From positions 1 through 64,000 of the forward strand of contig CBDBDN010000008.1 of assembly GCA_965203855.1 (NCBI GenBank): DNA of 64,000 bases, in the 5' to 3' direction. A model generated the notes under the pieces. The model was not told where the DNA came from. It ran no database searches and was given only the letters and a program-made list of their open reading frames with translations. This document shows, piece by piece, positions 47,843-56,648 of the stretch (its first letter is position 1; each line of letters starts with the position of its first letter). Made by a program: the position numbers and the translations under genes. The DNA is from Bin87 sp965203855. Its GTDB lineage: Bacteria > Chloroflexota > Dehalococcoidia > Lucifugimonadales > UBA3495.

Positions 47843-49477
47843 TTATAGCGGAATGTTGCCGTGCTTTTTAGCGGGCATCGTTTCCCGCTTGTCCCGGAGC
47901 ATATCCAGGGCGCGGATAATGACGGGGCGCGTCTGCGCTGGGTCAATTACATCGTCCAGGTAGCCCCGGTTGGCGGCAACATACGGATTCGTAAAGCGTT
48001 CCTGGTAGTCGGCAATCAATTCAGCGCGGCGGGCGTCCGGGTCGGCGGCGTTGGCAATTTCCTCCCGATAGATGATGTTGACGGCGCCCTCCGGCCCCAT
48101 CACGGCGATTTCAGCGCCCGGCCAGGCCAAGTTGATGTCGGAACGCAGATGCTTGCTGCTCATCACAATATAGGCGCCGCCGTAGGCTTTGCGGGTAATG
48201 ACGGCCACTTTGGGGACGGTTGCCTCAGCGTAGGCGTAAATCAGCTTGGCGCCGTGCCGGATGATGCCGCCGTATTCCTGCTCCGTACCCGGCATAAAAC
48301 CCGGCACATCCACCAGCGTTACCAGCGGAATGTTGAAACAGTCGCAGAACCGGACGAACCGGGACGCCTTGGCAGAGGCATTAATGTCCAGCACGCCGGC
48401 TAAATACGCCGGCTGGTTGCCCACCAGCCCGACGGTGCGCCCGGCCATCCGCCCGAAACCCACCACGACATTGGCGGCGTAGGCCGGCTGCACTTCCATA
48501 AAGTCGGCGTCGTCAATGATGCGGTGGATAATTTCCCGCATATCATAGGGGCGGTTCGGTTCCGGCGGCACGATGCGGCGCAGTTCGTCGGCAGCGCCGG
48601 CCGGCGGTTCGGCGGCGCGGTAGGCCGGCGCGTCATCCAGGTTGTTCAACGGCAGAAATCCAATCAGCCGACGCAGTTCGTCGATGCAGTCCTGCTCGGA
48701 GTCGTACACGAAATGCGCGACGCCGCTGCGCGCGCCATGCGCCTCGGCGCCGCCCAGCTGCTCGTGCGTAACATCCTCTCCGGTTACGGCGCGCACCACA
48801 TCCGGCCCGGTTATGTACATCTGGCCGGCGCCGCGCACCATAAAGATAAAGTCGGTGATGGCGGGCGAATAGACGGCGCCGCCGGCCGACGGCCCCATAA
48901 TCACCGAGATTTGCGGCACAACGCCGGAGTAAATGGTGTTGCGGAGGAATATGTCGCCGTAGGCCGCCAGGCTGCGCGCCCCTTCCTGGATGCGGGCGCC
49001 GCCGGAGTCGCAAATCCCAATCATCGGACAGCCGGTTTTGGCGGCCAGATCCATCACTTTGCAAATTTTCTGCCCGACCACTTCCGACAGCGAGCCGCCG
49101 AACACGGTAAAATCCTGGGCGTAGGCGAACACCTGCCGCCCGTCAACATTGCCGTACCCGGTAACCACGGCGTCGCCCAGCACAGTGCGGTCGGCCAGCC
49201 CGAAATCGGTAGTGCGGTGCGTGACGAAACGGTCCATTTCCTGGAAAGTTCCGGCGTCCAGCAGCAGCTCCAGCCGCTCGCGGGCTGTCAGCTTGCCGCG
49301 CTGGTGCTGCTGTTCAATACGCCGCGGCCCGCCGCCCAGCCGGGCCTGCTCGCCCAGCTCGTTCAAACGGTCCAGCTGCGGATCCGCAGCGTCGGGTTCA
49401 CTGCCGGCAGACGCCGGTTCGGGATTGACGATTGATGCGGCGGTTGATGTGGCGGTTGATACATTAGAGGTAGTCAA
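47843..49477 (-). CDS. Acyl-CoA carboxylase carboxyltransferase (PccB/AccD-type)
   Basis: This is a 544-residue biotin-dependent carboxyltransferase that transfers CO2 from carboxybiotin to acetyl-, propionyl- or a related acyl-CoA. The crotonase-like halves both show Gly-rich oxyanion loops: GGARIQEGARSL and MGPSAGGAVYSPA in the N-half, and PGFMPGTEQEYGGIIRHGAK and KAYGGAYIVM in the C-half. The closest type is propionyl-/methylmalonyl-CoA carboxyltransferase. No biotin carboxylase gene is adjacent. The TTG at 49477 is chosen because GGAGG lies 6 bases upstream. The frame extending to 49546 has no start signal. Confidence 0.92.
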   Translation of the reverse strand: MTTSNVSTATSTAASIVNPEPASAGSEPDAADPQLDRLNELGEQARLGGGPRRIEQQHQRGKLTARERLELLLDAGTFQEMDRFVTHRTTDFGLADRTVLGDAVVTGYGNVDGRQVFAYAQDFTVFGGSLSEVVGQKICKVMDLAAKTGCPMIGICDSGGARIQEGARSLAAYGDIFLRNTIYSGVVPQISVIMGPSAGGAVYSPAITDFIFMVRGAGQMYITGPDVVRAVTGEDVTHEQLGGAEAHGARSGVAHFVYDSEQDCIDELRRLIGFLPLNNLDDAPAYRAAEPPAGAADELRRIVPPEPNRPYDMREIIHRIIDDADFMEVQPAYAANVVVGFGRMAGRTVGLVGNQPAYLAGVLDINASAKASRFVRFCDCFNIPLVTLVDVPGFMPGTEQEYGGIIRHGAKLIYAYAEATVPKVAVITRKAYGGAYIVMSSKHLRSDINLAWPGAEIAVMGPEGAVNIIYREEIANAADPDARRAELIADYQERFTNPYVAANRGYLDDVIDPAQTRPVIIRALDMLRDKRETMPAKKHGNIPL

Positions 49478-49584
49478 TGGCGGCCTCCGGCAGCGGCCTC
49501 CGTTCCGGTTAGGGAGTCGGGGGTAAAATGACAGGAATGCTATCAAACGCCCGGTACAGGGGCAACTTTATCGGCCGTTTGCCG

Positions 49585-49650
49585 TTTATAATTACAGAGC
49601 AATTTATAATTGCCGGGCCGTCTATAATCACCGGACAATCACCGGGCAAT
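49585..49650 (+). promoter_or_regulatory. Three 18-bp tandem units, each with TATAAT, upstream of folP
   Basis: Units at 49585-49602, 49603-49620 and 49621-49638, with a partial fourth to 49650, each carry TATAAT at the same position (49587, 49605, 49623). The spacing is exactly 18 bases. No separate -35 hexamer is evident. They lie 51-116 bases before the folP ATG. Confidence 0.7.
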
Positions 49651-49700
49651 CCAGTCAATGACGGCGCGGGCCGAAATCGGCATCAGGTTGGCATCGCACT

Positions 49701-50618
49701 ATGTTGGAATCACAAGCGCATCCGATAGACACCGGCGCAGGGGCGGCGGACAACGCCCGGCCGGGCCTGGCATTCGCCGCCGGCGCGCCGCCGGACTGGG
49801 GCCGGCGCACTTACATAATGGGCGTCATCAATTTGACCCCCGACTCCTTTTCCGGCGACGGGCTGGACGCCGCCGGATCCGCCAGTGACCTAGACGCCGC
49901 CGTTGCCCTGTCCCGCCGTATGGAGGCCGACGGCGCTGACCTCATTGACGTGGGCGCCGAATCCACACGCCCCGGCAGCGCCCCCATATCCGCCGAGCTG
50001 GAAGCCGCCCGCCTGCTGCCGGCCTTGTCCGCCATCTGCCGCGCCGTCGGCATTCCGGTCAGCGTTGACACCTACAAGGCGCGCGTTGCCCGGCAGGCCA
50101 TCGCCGCCGGCGCCGCTATGGTCAACGACGTCTGGGGCGGGCTGGCCGACCCGCAGATGGCGCCCCTGGCGGCGCAAGCCGGCGTTCCCATCGTGCTGAT
50201 GCACAACCGGAGCGATACGCATTACGATTGCCTGATGTCGGATGTCTGCGCCGGCTTGCGCCGCAGTATCGCCATCGCCCGCGCCGCCGGCGTTGCGGAC
50301 GCCCGCATCATCGTTGACCCCGGCATCGGATTTGGCAAGACTGCCGACCATAACCTGGAGCTGCTGCGCCGCTTGCCGGAAGTCAAAGCGCTGGGGTTTC
50401 CGCTGCTGCTGGGCGTGTCCCGCAAGTCAACCATCGGGCGCATCCTCAACCGGCCGGCGGACGACCGCTTGGAAGGCACCGCGGCGGCGGTCGCTCTCGG
50501 CATCGCCGGCGGCGCCGACATCGTGCGCGTGCATGATGTCAAGGAAATGACGCGCGTCGCCCGCGTCGCCGATGCCATCGTGCGCGACTGGAGGCCCCCC
50601 GAATGGACGCCCCCGTAA
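49701..50618 (+). CDS. folP: Dihydropteroate synthase
   Basis: This is a 305-residue TIM-barrel enzyme that condenses p-aminobenzoate with 6-hydroxymethyl-dihydropterin pyrophosphate in folate synthesis. MGVINLTPDSFSGDG is the signature loop binding the pyrophosphate. DVGAESTRPG, VSVDTYK, NDVWGG, DPGIGFGKT, the GVSRKS loop and RVHDV complete the barrel. The first 38 residues form a longer, Ala/Gly-rich N-terminus than usual. The ATG at 49701 has only a weak ribosome site. It overlaps folK by 16 bases. Confidence 0.95.
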   Translation: MLESQAHPIDTGAGAADNARPGLAFAAGAPPDWGRRTYIMGVINLTPDSFSGDGLDAAGSASDLDAAVALSRRMEADGADLIDVGAESTRPGSAPISAELEAARLLPALSAICRAVGIPVSVDTYKARVARQAIAAGAAMVNDVWGGLADPQMAPLAAQAGVPIVLMHNRSDTHYDCLMSDVCAGLRRSIAIARAAGVADARIIVDPGIGFGKTADHNLELLRRLPEVKALGFPLLLGVSRKSTIGRILNRPADDRLEGTAAAVALGIAGGADIVRVHDVKEMTRVARVADAIVRDWRPPEWTPP

Positions 50619-51145
50619 CCGTCTATCTCGGATTAGGCAGCAACCTGGGCGACCGCCGGGCCGCCTTGTCCGATGCTTTGTCCCGGCTGCACGCCGCGCC
50701 GGGCCTGACGCTGACCGCCTGTTCATCGGTGTACGAAACCGAACCTTGGGGCGTTGCCGACCAGCCCGCTTTTCTGAACCTGGCCGCCGGCTTTGCGACT
50801 ACGCTGCCGCCGGCGGCGCTGCTGACGGCTTGCCAGAGCGTGGAGGCCAAAGTTGGCCGCACCCCAACTTATCGCTGGGGGCCGCGTACTATTGATGTGG
50901 ACATACTGCTGTACGGCGGCCAGGCAATCAGCCTGGATAACCCCGACTTGCAGATTCCGCATCCGCGCTTGCGGGAACGAGCTTTCGTCCTGGCGCCGCT
51001 GGCGGAAATCGCCGCATACGTAAAAACGCCGCCCGACGGAGCAACGGTCGGGGAACTGCTGGAGCAGGTTTCCGGTTTGGCGGGCGTCAAGCTGTGGAGT
51101 GGGCCGCCGGTGGTTGGCGGCGAACCGCCCCGGTTCCGCCCCTAG
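50603..51145 (+). CDS. folK: HPPK, 2-amino-4-hydroxy-6-hydroxymethyldihydropteridine pyrophosphokinase
   Basis: This is a 180-residue protein that makes the pterin pyrophosphate used by FolP. GLGSNLGDR opens the fold. The family signature GPRTIDVDILLYGG holds the two Mg-binding Asp residues, and IPHPRLRERAFVLAPL follows. GGAGG lies 8 bases before the ATG, within folP, so folP-folK is one operon. No folB lies between them. Confidence 0.95.
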   Translation: MDAPVTVYLGLGSNLGDRRAALSDALSRLHAAPGLTLTACSSVYETEPWGVADQPAFLNLAAGFATTLPPAALLTACQSVEAKVGRTPTYRWGPRTIDVDILLYGGQAISLDNPDLQIPHPRLRERAFVLAPLAEIAAYVKTPPDGATVGELLEQVSGLAGVKLWSGPPVVGGEPPRFRP

Positions 51146-51774
51146 CGGCACCACATCATATACGCCCAGCGGATGTATTGCGCGCCGTAATGGTAGGACT
51201 CTGCGGTTCGCGTGTAGTTCCTGATTTCGTAGGACCACTCGCCTGAGACTCCGCCGAACAAAGCTTCCGTAAAGTCGCCGACATCAAACATCCCATTGTC
51301 GTTGCGGTCAATTGCAACGAGGTCTACGGTTCTCATTACGAAGCCACGGGTGCCATCGTCGGCTATTATCGCTTCGCCATTGGCTAGTCCGTAGGCGTTT
51401 GTTGCCGGGCCGGCGAATATTCGGTGAGCAGACTCCGTGAGGGCTCCGTTTAGGCCCGCTTGGGCATTGGGCCAAAAGCCAAGTGCTTGCGGATTGCTGA
51501 ATGAGTATTGAGCCGGCGCGATATTCGCGCCCCGTTCCAGCACAATCAGCCAGCCGCTGTCGCTGTTGCCCCCGTTGTACGCCGCCTGCCCGTCCCGCAC
51601 ATAGTAATGACGCGGCTGCTGTCCGTATTCCTGGCAAACCCGCGCCGTATAAGTGTAACCGCCTTGCGCGCCCTGCGCCTCCGCATCAGCAGCAGGAAAC
51701 ACCAGCCCGCCCGCAACGGCCAGCCCGGCCAGGACGCTGAAAACGGCAGCCTTCCCCAGCCGCAGCCACGCCAA
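51142..51774 (-). CDS. Secreted hypothetical protein with an EF-hand-like loop
   Basis: This is a 210-residue protein with a Sec signal peptide (residues 1 to about 33, hydrophobic core VFSVLAGLAVAGGLVF, cleavage near ADAEA). The mature part is rich in Gly, Asn, Tyr and Trp and contains DRNDNGMFDVGDF, a 12-residue calcium-loop pattern as in EF-hand and dockerin modules. The rest is unrecognised. The start must be a TTG at 51774, as no ATG fits. A run of 12 C (coding strand) lies 26-37 bases upstream, in the leader. Its stop overlaps the folK stop (convergent). Confidence 0.65.
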   Translation of the reverse strand: MAWLRLGKAAVFSVLAGLAVAGGLVFPAADAEAQGAQGGYTYTARVCQEYGQQPRHYYVRDGQAAYNGGNSDSGWLIVLERGANIAPAQYSFSNPQALGFWPNAQAGLNGALTESAHRIFAGPATNAYGLANGEAIIADDGTRGFVMRTVDLVAIDRNDNGMFDVGDFTEALFGGVSGEWSYEIRNYTRTAESYHYGAQYIRWAYMMWCR

Positions 51775-51799
51775 AGGCCGGGTTTGCTTTACATAATCT

Positions 51800-51811
51800 G
51801 GGGGGGGGGGG
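51800..51811. repeat. G12 homopolymer in the leader of the secreted protein gene
   Basis: Twelve consecutive G on the plus strand (C on the coding strand), between the stop of the HEPN-like gene (51838) and the TTG start of the secreted protein gene. Only one other run of this length exists in the window, the C12 at 62894. Confidence 0.95.
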
Positions 51812-51837
51812 TAGAACGCAGTATCGCAGTCATATTT

Positions 51838-52206
51838 TCACTCCAAGCTTTCCAGGGTGCGGATGAATTCAGCGATGATTTCCTTGCCGTAGCGGATGCC
51901 GTCGGCGTCGGGCGGGCCGCCGTAAAACCGCTGATGGTAATGGGATGCGATGTAGTACTGCCCGCGCAGGTGGGGCGATGCGCCCTCCTCGCGGATGAGT
52001 CGCAGGACGGTTTCCTCCAGCAGGCTGTGGGCGTGATGTTCCCAACCTCGTGTTTCGGCGGCGGTTTTGATGGCGTGGGCGGCCGCGCCCCACAGTTTAT
52101 TGCTGGCTTCCTCCAGCTCGCCCCGCGCCAGCTCGTCGTCCACCAAATCCCAGAAATGCCAGCTACGCCCCTGGTGGTAAGCGACAGTATCGGCGACGGT
52201 TGCCAT
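51838..52206 (-). CDS. HEPN/PaREP1-like helical protein
   Basis: This is a 122-residue helical protein. DLVDDELARGELEEASNKLWGAAAHAIKTAA is the PaREP1/HEPN-type first hairpin, and HLRGQYYIASHYHQRFYGG the later helix. These small proteins often pair with a nucleotidyltransferase, but none is adjacent. Its fold resembles the protein at 27437-27895. The downstream gene on the same strand is the secreted protein, 63 bases away across the G12 tract. The opposite-strand frame over this region is a codon-bias shadow. Confidence 0.7.
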   Translation of the reverse strand: MATVADTVAYHQGRSWHFWDLVDDELARGELEEASNKLWGAAAHAIKTAAETRGWEHHAHSLLEETVLRLIREEGASPHLRGQYYIASHYHQRFYGGPPDADGIRYGKEIIAEFIRTLESLE

Positions 52207-52335
52207 AGTAGATGCCAGTAACTCGGATAGGCCGCCGTAAAACCGCCGGCGGCAACAACGGGATGATAGCCCATCTGGGCTGAATAATCAAGGCAGCCGA
52301 CCAACCCCCAACCGTGATTCCAACCCCCCCCAACC

Positions 52336-52359
52336 GTCATTCCGGCGCAAGCCGGAATC
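52336..52359. repeat. Single end of the palindromic repeat family
   Basis: One 24-bp terminal motif. A further divergent end (GGCGTGTGCCGGAATGAC) lies at about 52741-52758, with GGAATGACGG remnants to 52815. Confidence 0.75.
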
Positions 52360-52420
52360 CATTCCCGCAACCAAATCCAAAATCCCGTCTATACTGTCCA
52401 TTGGCGCGGTCAAACCTGAC

Positions 52421-52626
52421 GCCGCGCCGATTTGACCGCTCCGGCCGGCGGCGTTACCATACAGCTATGCTGTACGAAGTGGAAGTCGTTGCCGACGGCA
52501 ACAGCCCGATGGATCTGAACCGCGTCTTTGACCTGCTTACCGACCCCATGCCGGTGGCGCGGCTGCTGGCGCCCGACCCGCAGGGCGCAGACGTATGGTG
52601 CGATGTGGTTGGCTGGGACAATGGGC
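52421..52626 (+). repeat. 206-bp segmental duplication, copy A
   Basis: This is nearly identical to 58024-58229 (copy B). It covers 46 bases of upstream sequence and the first 53 codons of the hypothetical gene. Similarity stops abruptly after the GWDNG codons. Confidence 0.9.
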
Positions 52627-52721
52627 AACCCGTCCTGTCCGGGGATTCCCGAGAGGGCGGGTCAATTGCCGTCGGGTTAGCGGCAATGTCTCTAACCGGG
52701 AGAGGGTTATTACACCAATAG
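52467..52721 (+). pseudogene. 3'-truncated duplicate of the hypothetical gene at 58070
   Basis: The first 53 residues (MLYEVEVVADGNSPMDLN onward) match the 137-residue protein encoded at 58070-58483 with two or three substitutions. After VVGWDNG the sequence is unrelated and low in similarity to anything, ending LLHQ after 84 residues. It is a partial copy that has captured a random end. Whether it is expressed is unknown. Confidence 0.65.
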
Positions 52722-52816
52722 GCAGGATAGACCTGATTCCGGCGTGTGCCGGAATGACGGTGTAGGGGCGTAAGACGGTGTACAGTGTAGGGAATGACGG
52801 TACAGGGGCGGAATGA

Positions 52817-52845
52817 TTGATAACTGCGGCGGCGGCGGCTATAAT
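52817..52845 (+). promoter_or_regulatory. Promoter of pdxS
   Basis: TTGATA (52817-52822), 17 bases, TATAAT (52840-52845). Transcription would start near 52852, about 40 bases before the pdxS ATG. Confidence 0.8.
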
Positions 52846-52892
52846 GGGCTGGCAGCATTGATGAATCCTAGCCAGGCAGAGGAGGCCAAGTC

Positions 52893-53795
52893 ATGGTCAC
52901 GACCGTCGCTGATATTCTTACCGGCACTTTCACCGTGAAGTCGGGACACGCCCAAATGCTCAAAGGCGGCGTCATTATGGATGTGGTTACGCCGGAGCAG
53001 GCCGTCATTGCCCAGGAAGCGGGCGCCGTGGCCGTGATGGCCCTGGAACGGGTGCCGGCCGACATTCGCGCCGACGGCGGCGTAGCCCGGATGAGCGACC
53101 CGTCGATGATACGGGAAATCATCGGCGCGGTCTCCATTCCCGTGATGGCGAAGTGCCGCATCGGGCATTTTGTGGAAGCCCAGATACTGGAAGCCTTAGG
53201 CGTGGACTATGTGGACGAGTCGGAAGTGCTGACGCCGGCCGACGAAACGCATCATGTCTGGAAGCACGATTTTACGGTTCCCTTCGTCTGCGGCTGCCGC
53301 GACTTGGGGGAGGCGCTGCGGCGGATTTCCGAGGGCGCGGCGATGATCCGCACCAAGGGCGAAGCCGGCACCGGCGATGTGGTGGAAGCCGTGCGGCATA
53401 TGCGGGCCGTGCAGGACGCCATCCGCAAGCTGCGGAATATGCCGGATGACGAGCTGGTGGTAGAAGCGCGCGACCTGCGGGTCAGCCTGGACTTGTTGCA
53501 ACAGACCAAAGAGGAAGGACGCTTGCCGGTAGTCAACTTTGCGGCCGGCGGCGTAGCTACTCCGGCCGACGCCGCTCTGATGATGCAGCTGGGCGCGGAC
53601 GGCGTGTTTGTCGGCTCCGGCATTTTTAAGTCGGGGGATCCGGCGCGGCGCGGCCATGCCATCGTGCAGGCGGTTACGCACTACAATGACCCGCACATAC
53701 TGGCCGATGTATCCCGCGATCTGGGCGAGCCGATGGTGGGCATCTCGGCGCGCTCGCTGCCGGTTGAGGAGCTGCTGGCGACACGCAGCATTTAG
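52893..53795 (+). CDS. pdxS: Pyridoxal 5'-phosphate synthase, synthase subunit PdxS
   Basis: This is a 300-residue TIM barrel that makes PLP from ribose 5-phosphate, glyceraldehyde 3-phosphate and ammonia supplied by PdxT. GGVIMDVVTPEQA, the catalytic Lys in VPVMAKCRIGHF-like sequence, EVLTPADE, RTKGEAGTG and NFAAGGVATPADAALMMQLGADGVFVGSGIFKS are all present. GGAGG lies 7 bases before the ATG. pdxT follows 350 bases later across a repeat block. The pair is usually contiguous, so the repeat has been inserted between them. Confidence 0.97.
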   Translation: MVTTVADILTGTFTVKSGHAQMLKGGVIMDVVTPEQAVIAQEAGAVAVMALERVPADIRADGGVARMSDPSMIREIIGAVSIPVMAKCRIGHFVEAQILEALGVDYVDESEVLTPADETHHVWKHDFTVPFVCGCRDLGEALRRISEGAAMIRTKGEAGTGDVVEAVRHMRAVQDAIRKLRNMPDDELVVEARDLRVSLDLLQQTKEEGRLPVVNFAAGGVATPADAALMMQLGADGVFVGSGIFKSGDPARRGHAIVQAVTHYNDPHILADVSRDLGEPMVGISARSLPVEELLATRSI

Positions 53796-53832
53796 GGGGC
53801 GGCGTAGGATGACCGGCATTCCATTCCCCAAC

Positions 53833-53979
53833 CGTCATTCGCATCTTTACCGTCATTCGCATCTTTACCGTCATTCGCATCTTTACCGTCATTCCGGCTT
53901 TCGCCGGAATCCGGCGTCATAATCGGCCACTACGGTAATGAAACCAGCGACCATAGATTCCGGCTTTCGCCGGAATGAC
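53833..53979. repeat. Palindromic-end element (copy 6) with an 18-bp tandem array on its left
   Basis: Three exact units of CGTCATTCGCATCTTTAC (53833-53886) abut a 92-bp element at 53888-53979 with centre CTACGGTAATGAA. Degenerate GGAATGACGG units continue to about 54100. The block separates pdxS from pdxT. Confidence 0.92.
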
Positions 53980-54145
53980 GGTTGAGGATATGGAATGACG
54001 GTTGGGGTTGTAATGGCGGTAGTGATGCCGGAATGACGGCAAGGGTTGGAATGACGGTTGGGATGCTGGAATGACGGTGCAATCTTGCCGGGATGACGGT
54101 TGAGATATTGGAATGCGGGCCGGCACAGGCAAGGCGGGCGTTTAG

Positions 54146-54772
54146 TTGAACATTGGCGTTTTGGCGGTACAGGGGGATTTTGCGGAGCATTGCCATGCGC
54201 TCCGCAGCATTGGCGCCGTCGCTACGGAGGTGCGCCTGCCGGCCCATCTGGATGGGCTGGACGGGCTGATTATCCCCGGCGGCGAAAGCACTACTTTGAG
54301 CCGGCTGATGTCGCTGTACGGGCTGCGGGAGCCGGTAGCCGCCATGGCTGCCGCCGGCAAGGCGGTGTGGGGGACTTGCGCCGGTATGATTATGCTGGCC
54401 GCCGAGATAACGGAGCAGGATCCCGTTCCGCTGGGCATAATGGATGTGGGCGTGCAACGCAACGCCTTTGGCCGCCAGGTAGATTCTTTTGAGCAGGATT
54501 TGACTATCAAGGGGCTGGGCGCTGACGCCTATCACGCCATTTTTATCCGCGCTCCGGTTATCATCCGGGTGGGGCCTGAAGTGGAAGTGCTGGCGGCGCT
54601 GTCCGACGGCCGGCCGGTGGCGGTGCGGCAGGGCAACCTGCTGGCAACATCTTTTCATCCCGAACTGACCGCCGATGCCCGCATCCATCGCTATTTTGCG
54701 GCAATGTCCGGCGGGCCGGCTTACGATCCGGGGGCGGACTTGCCCCTGATTGACGCCCCACGGGTGCGCTAG
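54146..54772 (+). CDS. pdxT: Pyridoxal 5'-phosphate synthase, glutaminase subunit PdxT
   Basis: This is a 208-residue class I amidotransferase. GVLAVQGDFAEH opens the fold, PGGEST is the glutamine-binding turn, the nucleophile Cys78 is in GTCAGM, and His and Glu of the triad are in SFHPEL. It supplies ammonia to PdxS. TTG at 54146 is used, since the AVQGDF strand begins seven residues later and no ATG precedes it. It may be read from the pdxS promoter or from a site within the repeat block. Confidence 0.95.
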   Translation: MNIGVLAVQGDFAEHCHALRSIGAVATEVRLPAHLDGLDGLIIPGGESTTLSRLMSLYGLREPVAAMAAAGKAVWGTCAGMIMLAAEITEQDPVPLGIMDVGVQRNAFGRQVDSFEQDLTIKGLGADAYHAIFIRAPVIIRVGPEVEVLAALSDGRPVAVRQGNLLATSFHPELTADARIHRYFAAMSGGPAYDPGADLPLIDAPRVR

Positions 54773-54888
54773 TGAGCGCGCCGCTAATCCGTATGCCGTT
54801 GACTCGTATCCACAGCGCGTATGCCCGTCGCTCGTATGATGTCAGTCTCGGCCGGCGTTGGTATCCCGGCCGGTCAAGGAGGCCGTAG

Positions 54889-56589
54889 TTGGTAACGGTT
54901 GAACAACTGGCCCATGATGAACTGGAGCAGCTGCTTTCCGTGCTGCCGCCTCGGGTTACCGCCCGGCTGAAAGAGCAAGCCAGCCCGGACGACCTGCTGG
55001 AAGTGGTGCTGGACTTGGGGCGTTCCCCCGAAGCGCGTTTTGCGGCGGGCGATGTGATGCTGGACGATACGCCGGTGGGCCGGGACGACTTGCAGCACGT
55101 AGTGGACGGCATTGGGGAGTTTGGCGGCGACAACCGGGCCGGGATGGAACGGACGCTGCATCGCATCTCCGCCATCCGCAACCGGCGGGGGAGCGTGGTG
55201 GGGATTACCTGCCGGGTGGGGCGCGCGGTGTTCGGCACCATCAAGCTGATTGAGGATCTGGCCTACGGCGGCAAGAATATCCTGCTGCTGGGGCGTCCCG
55301 GCGTGGGCAAGACGACGATGTTGCGGGAAGTGGCGCGCGCCCTGGCCGACGAAGCCCGCAAACGGGTTATCATCGTGGACACTTCCAACGAAATTGCCGG
55401 CGACGGCGACATTCCGCACCCCGCTATCGGCCACGCGCGCCGAATGCAGGTGCCGACGCCTACGGAACAGCACGATGTGATGATTGAAGCGGTGGAGAAT
55501 CATATGCCGCAGGTCATCATCATTGACGAAATGGGGACGACGCAGGAAGCCGCCGCCGCGCGCACCATTGCCGAGCGGGGCGTGCAGCTGGTGGCTACGG
55601 CGCACGGCAACACGCTGGACAACCTGATTATGAACCCTACGCTGTCCGACCTGGTGGGCGGCGTCCAGACCGTTACGCTGGGCGACCAGGAAGCGCGGTT
55701 TCGCGGCACGCAAAAGACGGTGCTGGAACGCAAAGCGCCGCCGACCTTTGATGTGGTGGTGGAGATACAGGACTGGGATCTGGTATCCGTGCATGATGAT
55801 GTGGCGCAGGTGGTTGACCAGTGGCTGCGGGGCTACCCGGTAGCTCCGGAGGAACGGCGGATGGACGCCGACGGCAGCATTGTCCGCACGGCGGCGCCGC
55901 GCCGGAGCCAGGCCGGCCCGGCGCCTTGGTCGGCTAACGAGTTGCAAGCCGGCGGCCGGCGCAACGGGCGGGGCCGCCGCAATGCGCCCCGGACGCCCTA
56001 TGACCAGTATCCGCCGGAGGATTTTGAGGACGAACCGGACGCCGGCGGCAGCATCGGCCCGCGCCTGGACGCCCGCATCTTTCTGTTCGGCGTCAGCCGG
56101 GACAAGCTGGAAGCGACGCTGGCGGAACGGAACCTCGCCGCCGAAATCGTCAACGAGCTGCGCCGCGCCAATGTGCTGCTGACTACCAAGAATCATTATC
56201 GGCGGGGCAGCCAGCTGGTGCGGGCCGCCGAAAGCAACAGCATACCGGTATATGTGCTGCGAAAAAATACGGCGCCGCAAATCGGCGAGTTTCTCAATAC
56301 GCTGGCCCGGGAACAGGGGATTGAGCTGCCGCCGCACTACCAACAGCAGCGGGGTATGGGGCCGCATCAGGGCGGCGGCGATGGGCGCGCGGACGCTGAT
56401 ATTGCCGAAGCCAGGGCGGAAGCGGCGGCGGCGGCGCGGCGGGTGCAGTCGGGGGAGTTTTCGGTGCAGCTGGAGCCGCAGCGTCCCTACATCCGGCGGC
56501 TGCAACATCTGCTGGCGGAGGAGTTCAACTTGGCATCCACCAGCCGGGGCCGGGATCCGCAGCGGGGCGTGCTGATTTACCGGCCCTGA
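54889..56589 (+). CDS. SpoIIIAA-like AAA ATPase with C-terminal R3H-type nucleic-acid-binding region
   Basis: This is a 566-residue protein of the Ycf45/SpoIIIAA-related group. Walker A is GRPGVGKTT near residues 141-149, Walker B is VIIIDEMGT, and VATAHGNTLDNL is the sensor. After residue 330 comes an acidic, low-complexity linker. Then an ARIFLFGVSRDKLEATL domain follows, and finally a helix-rich C-terminus with RLQHLLAEEFNLASTSRGRDPQRGVLIY, the R3H domain type that binds single-stranded nucleic acid. Its role is unknown. It is conserved next to tmk in some lineages. AAGGAGG lies 6 bases before the TTG start. Confidence 0.88.
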   Translation: MVTVEQLAHDELEQLLSVLPPRVTARLKEQASPDDLLEVVLDLGRSPEARFAAGDVMLDDTPVGRDDLQHVVDGIGEFGGDNRAGMERTLHRISAIRNRRGSVVGITCRVGRAVFGTIKLIEDLAYGGKNILLLGRPGVGKTTMLREVARALADEARKRVIIVDTSNEIAGDGDIPHPAIGHARRMQVPTPTEQHDVMIEAVENHMPQVIIIDEMGTTQEAAAARTIAERGVQLVATAHGNTLDNLIMNPTLSDLVGGVQTVTLGDQEARFRGTQKTVLERKAPPTFDVVVEIQDWDLVSVHDDVAQVVDQWLRGYPVAPEERRMDADGSIVRTAAPRRSQAGPAPWSANELQAGGRRNGRGRRNAPRTPYDQYPPEDFEDEPDAGGSIGPRLDARIFLFGVSRDKLEATLAERNLAAEIVNELRRANVLLTTKNHYRRGSQLVRAAESNSIPVYVLRKNTAPQIGEFLNTLAREQGIELPPHYQQQRGMGPHQGGGDGRADADIAEARAEAAAAARRVQSGEFSVQLEPQRPYIRRLQHLLAEEFNLASTSRGRDPQRGVLIYRP

Positions 56590-56648
56590 ATGCCACGGTA
56601 TTGCCCAAACTATGCCCCAGAATTGGGGGGTAATAATTGCCGCGCTTT

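Noticed and set aside
51508..52221. 237-codon plus-strand frame over the secreted and HEPN-like genes
   Set aside because: It crosses two minus-strand genes and the G12 tract and has no homology pattern. The minus-strand products have a signal peptide and a recognisable helical motif.
54874..56508. 544-codon minus-strand frame over the SpoIIIAA/R3H ATPase gene
   Set aside because: It is a shadow frame. Walker motifs and a good ribosome site are on the plus strand.
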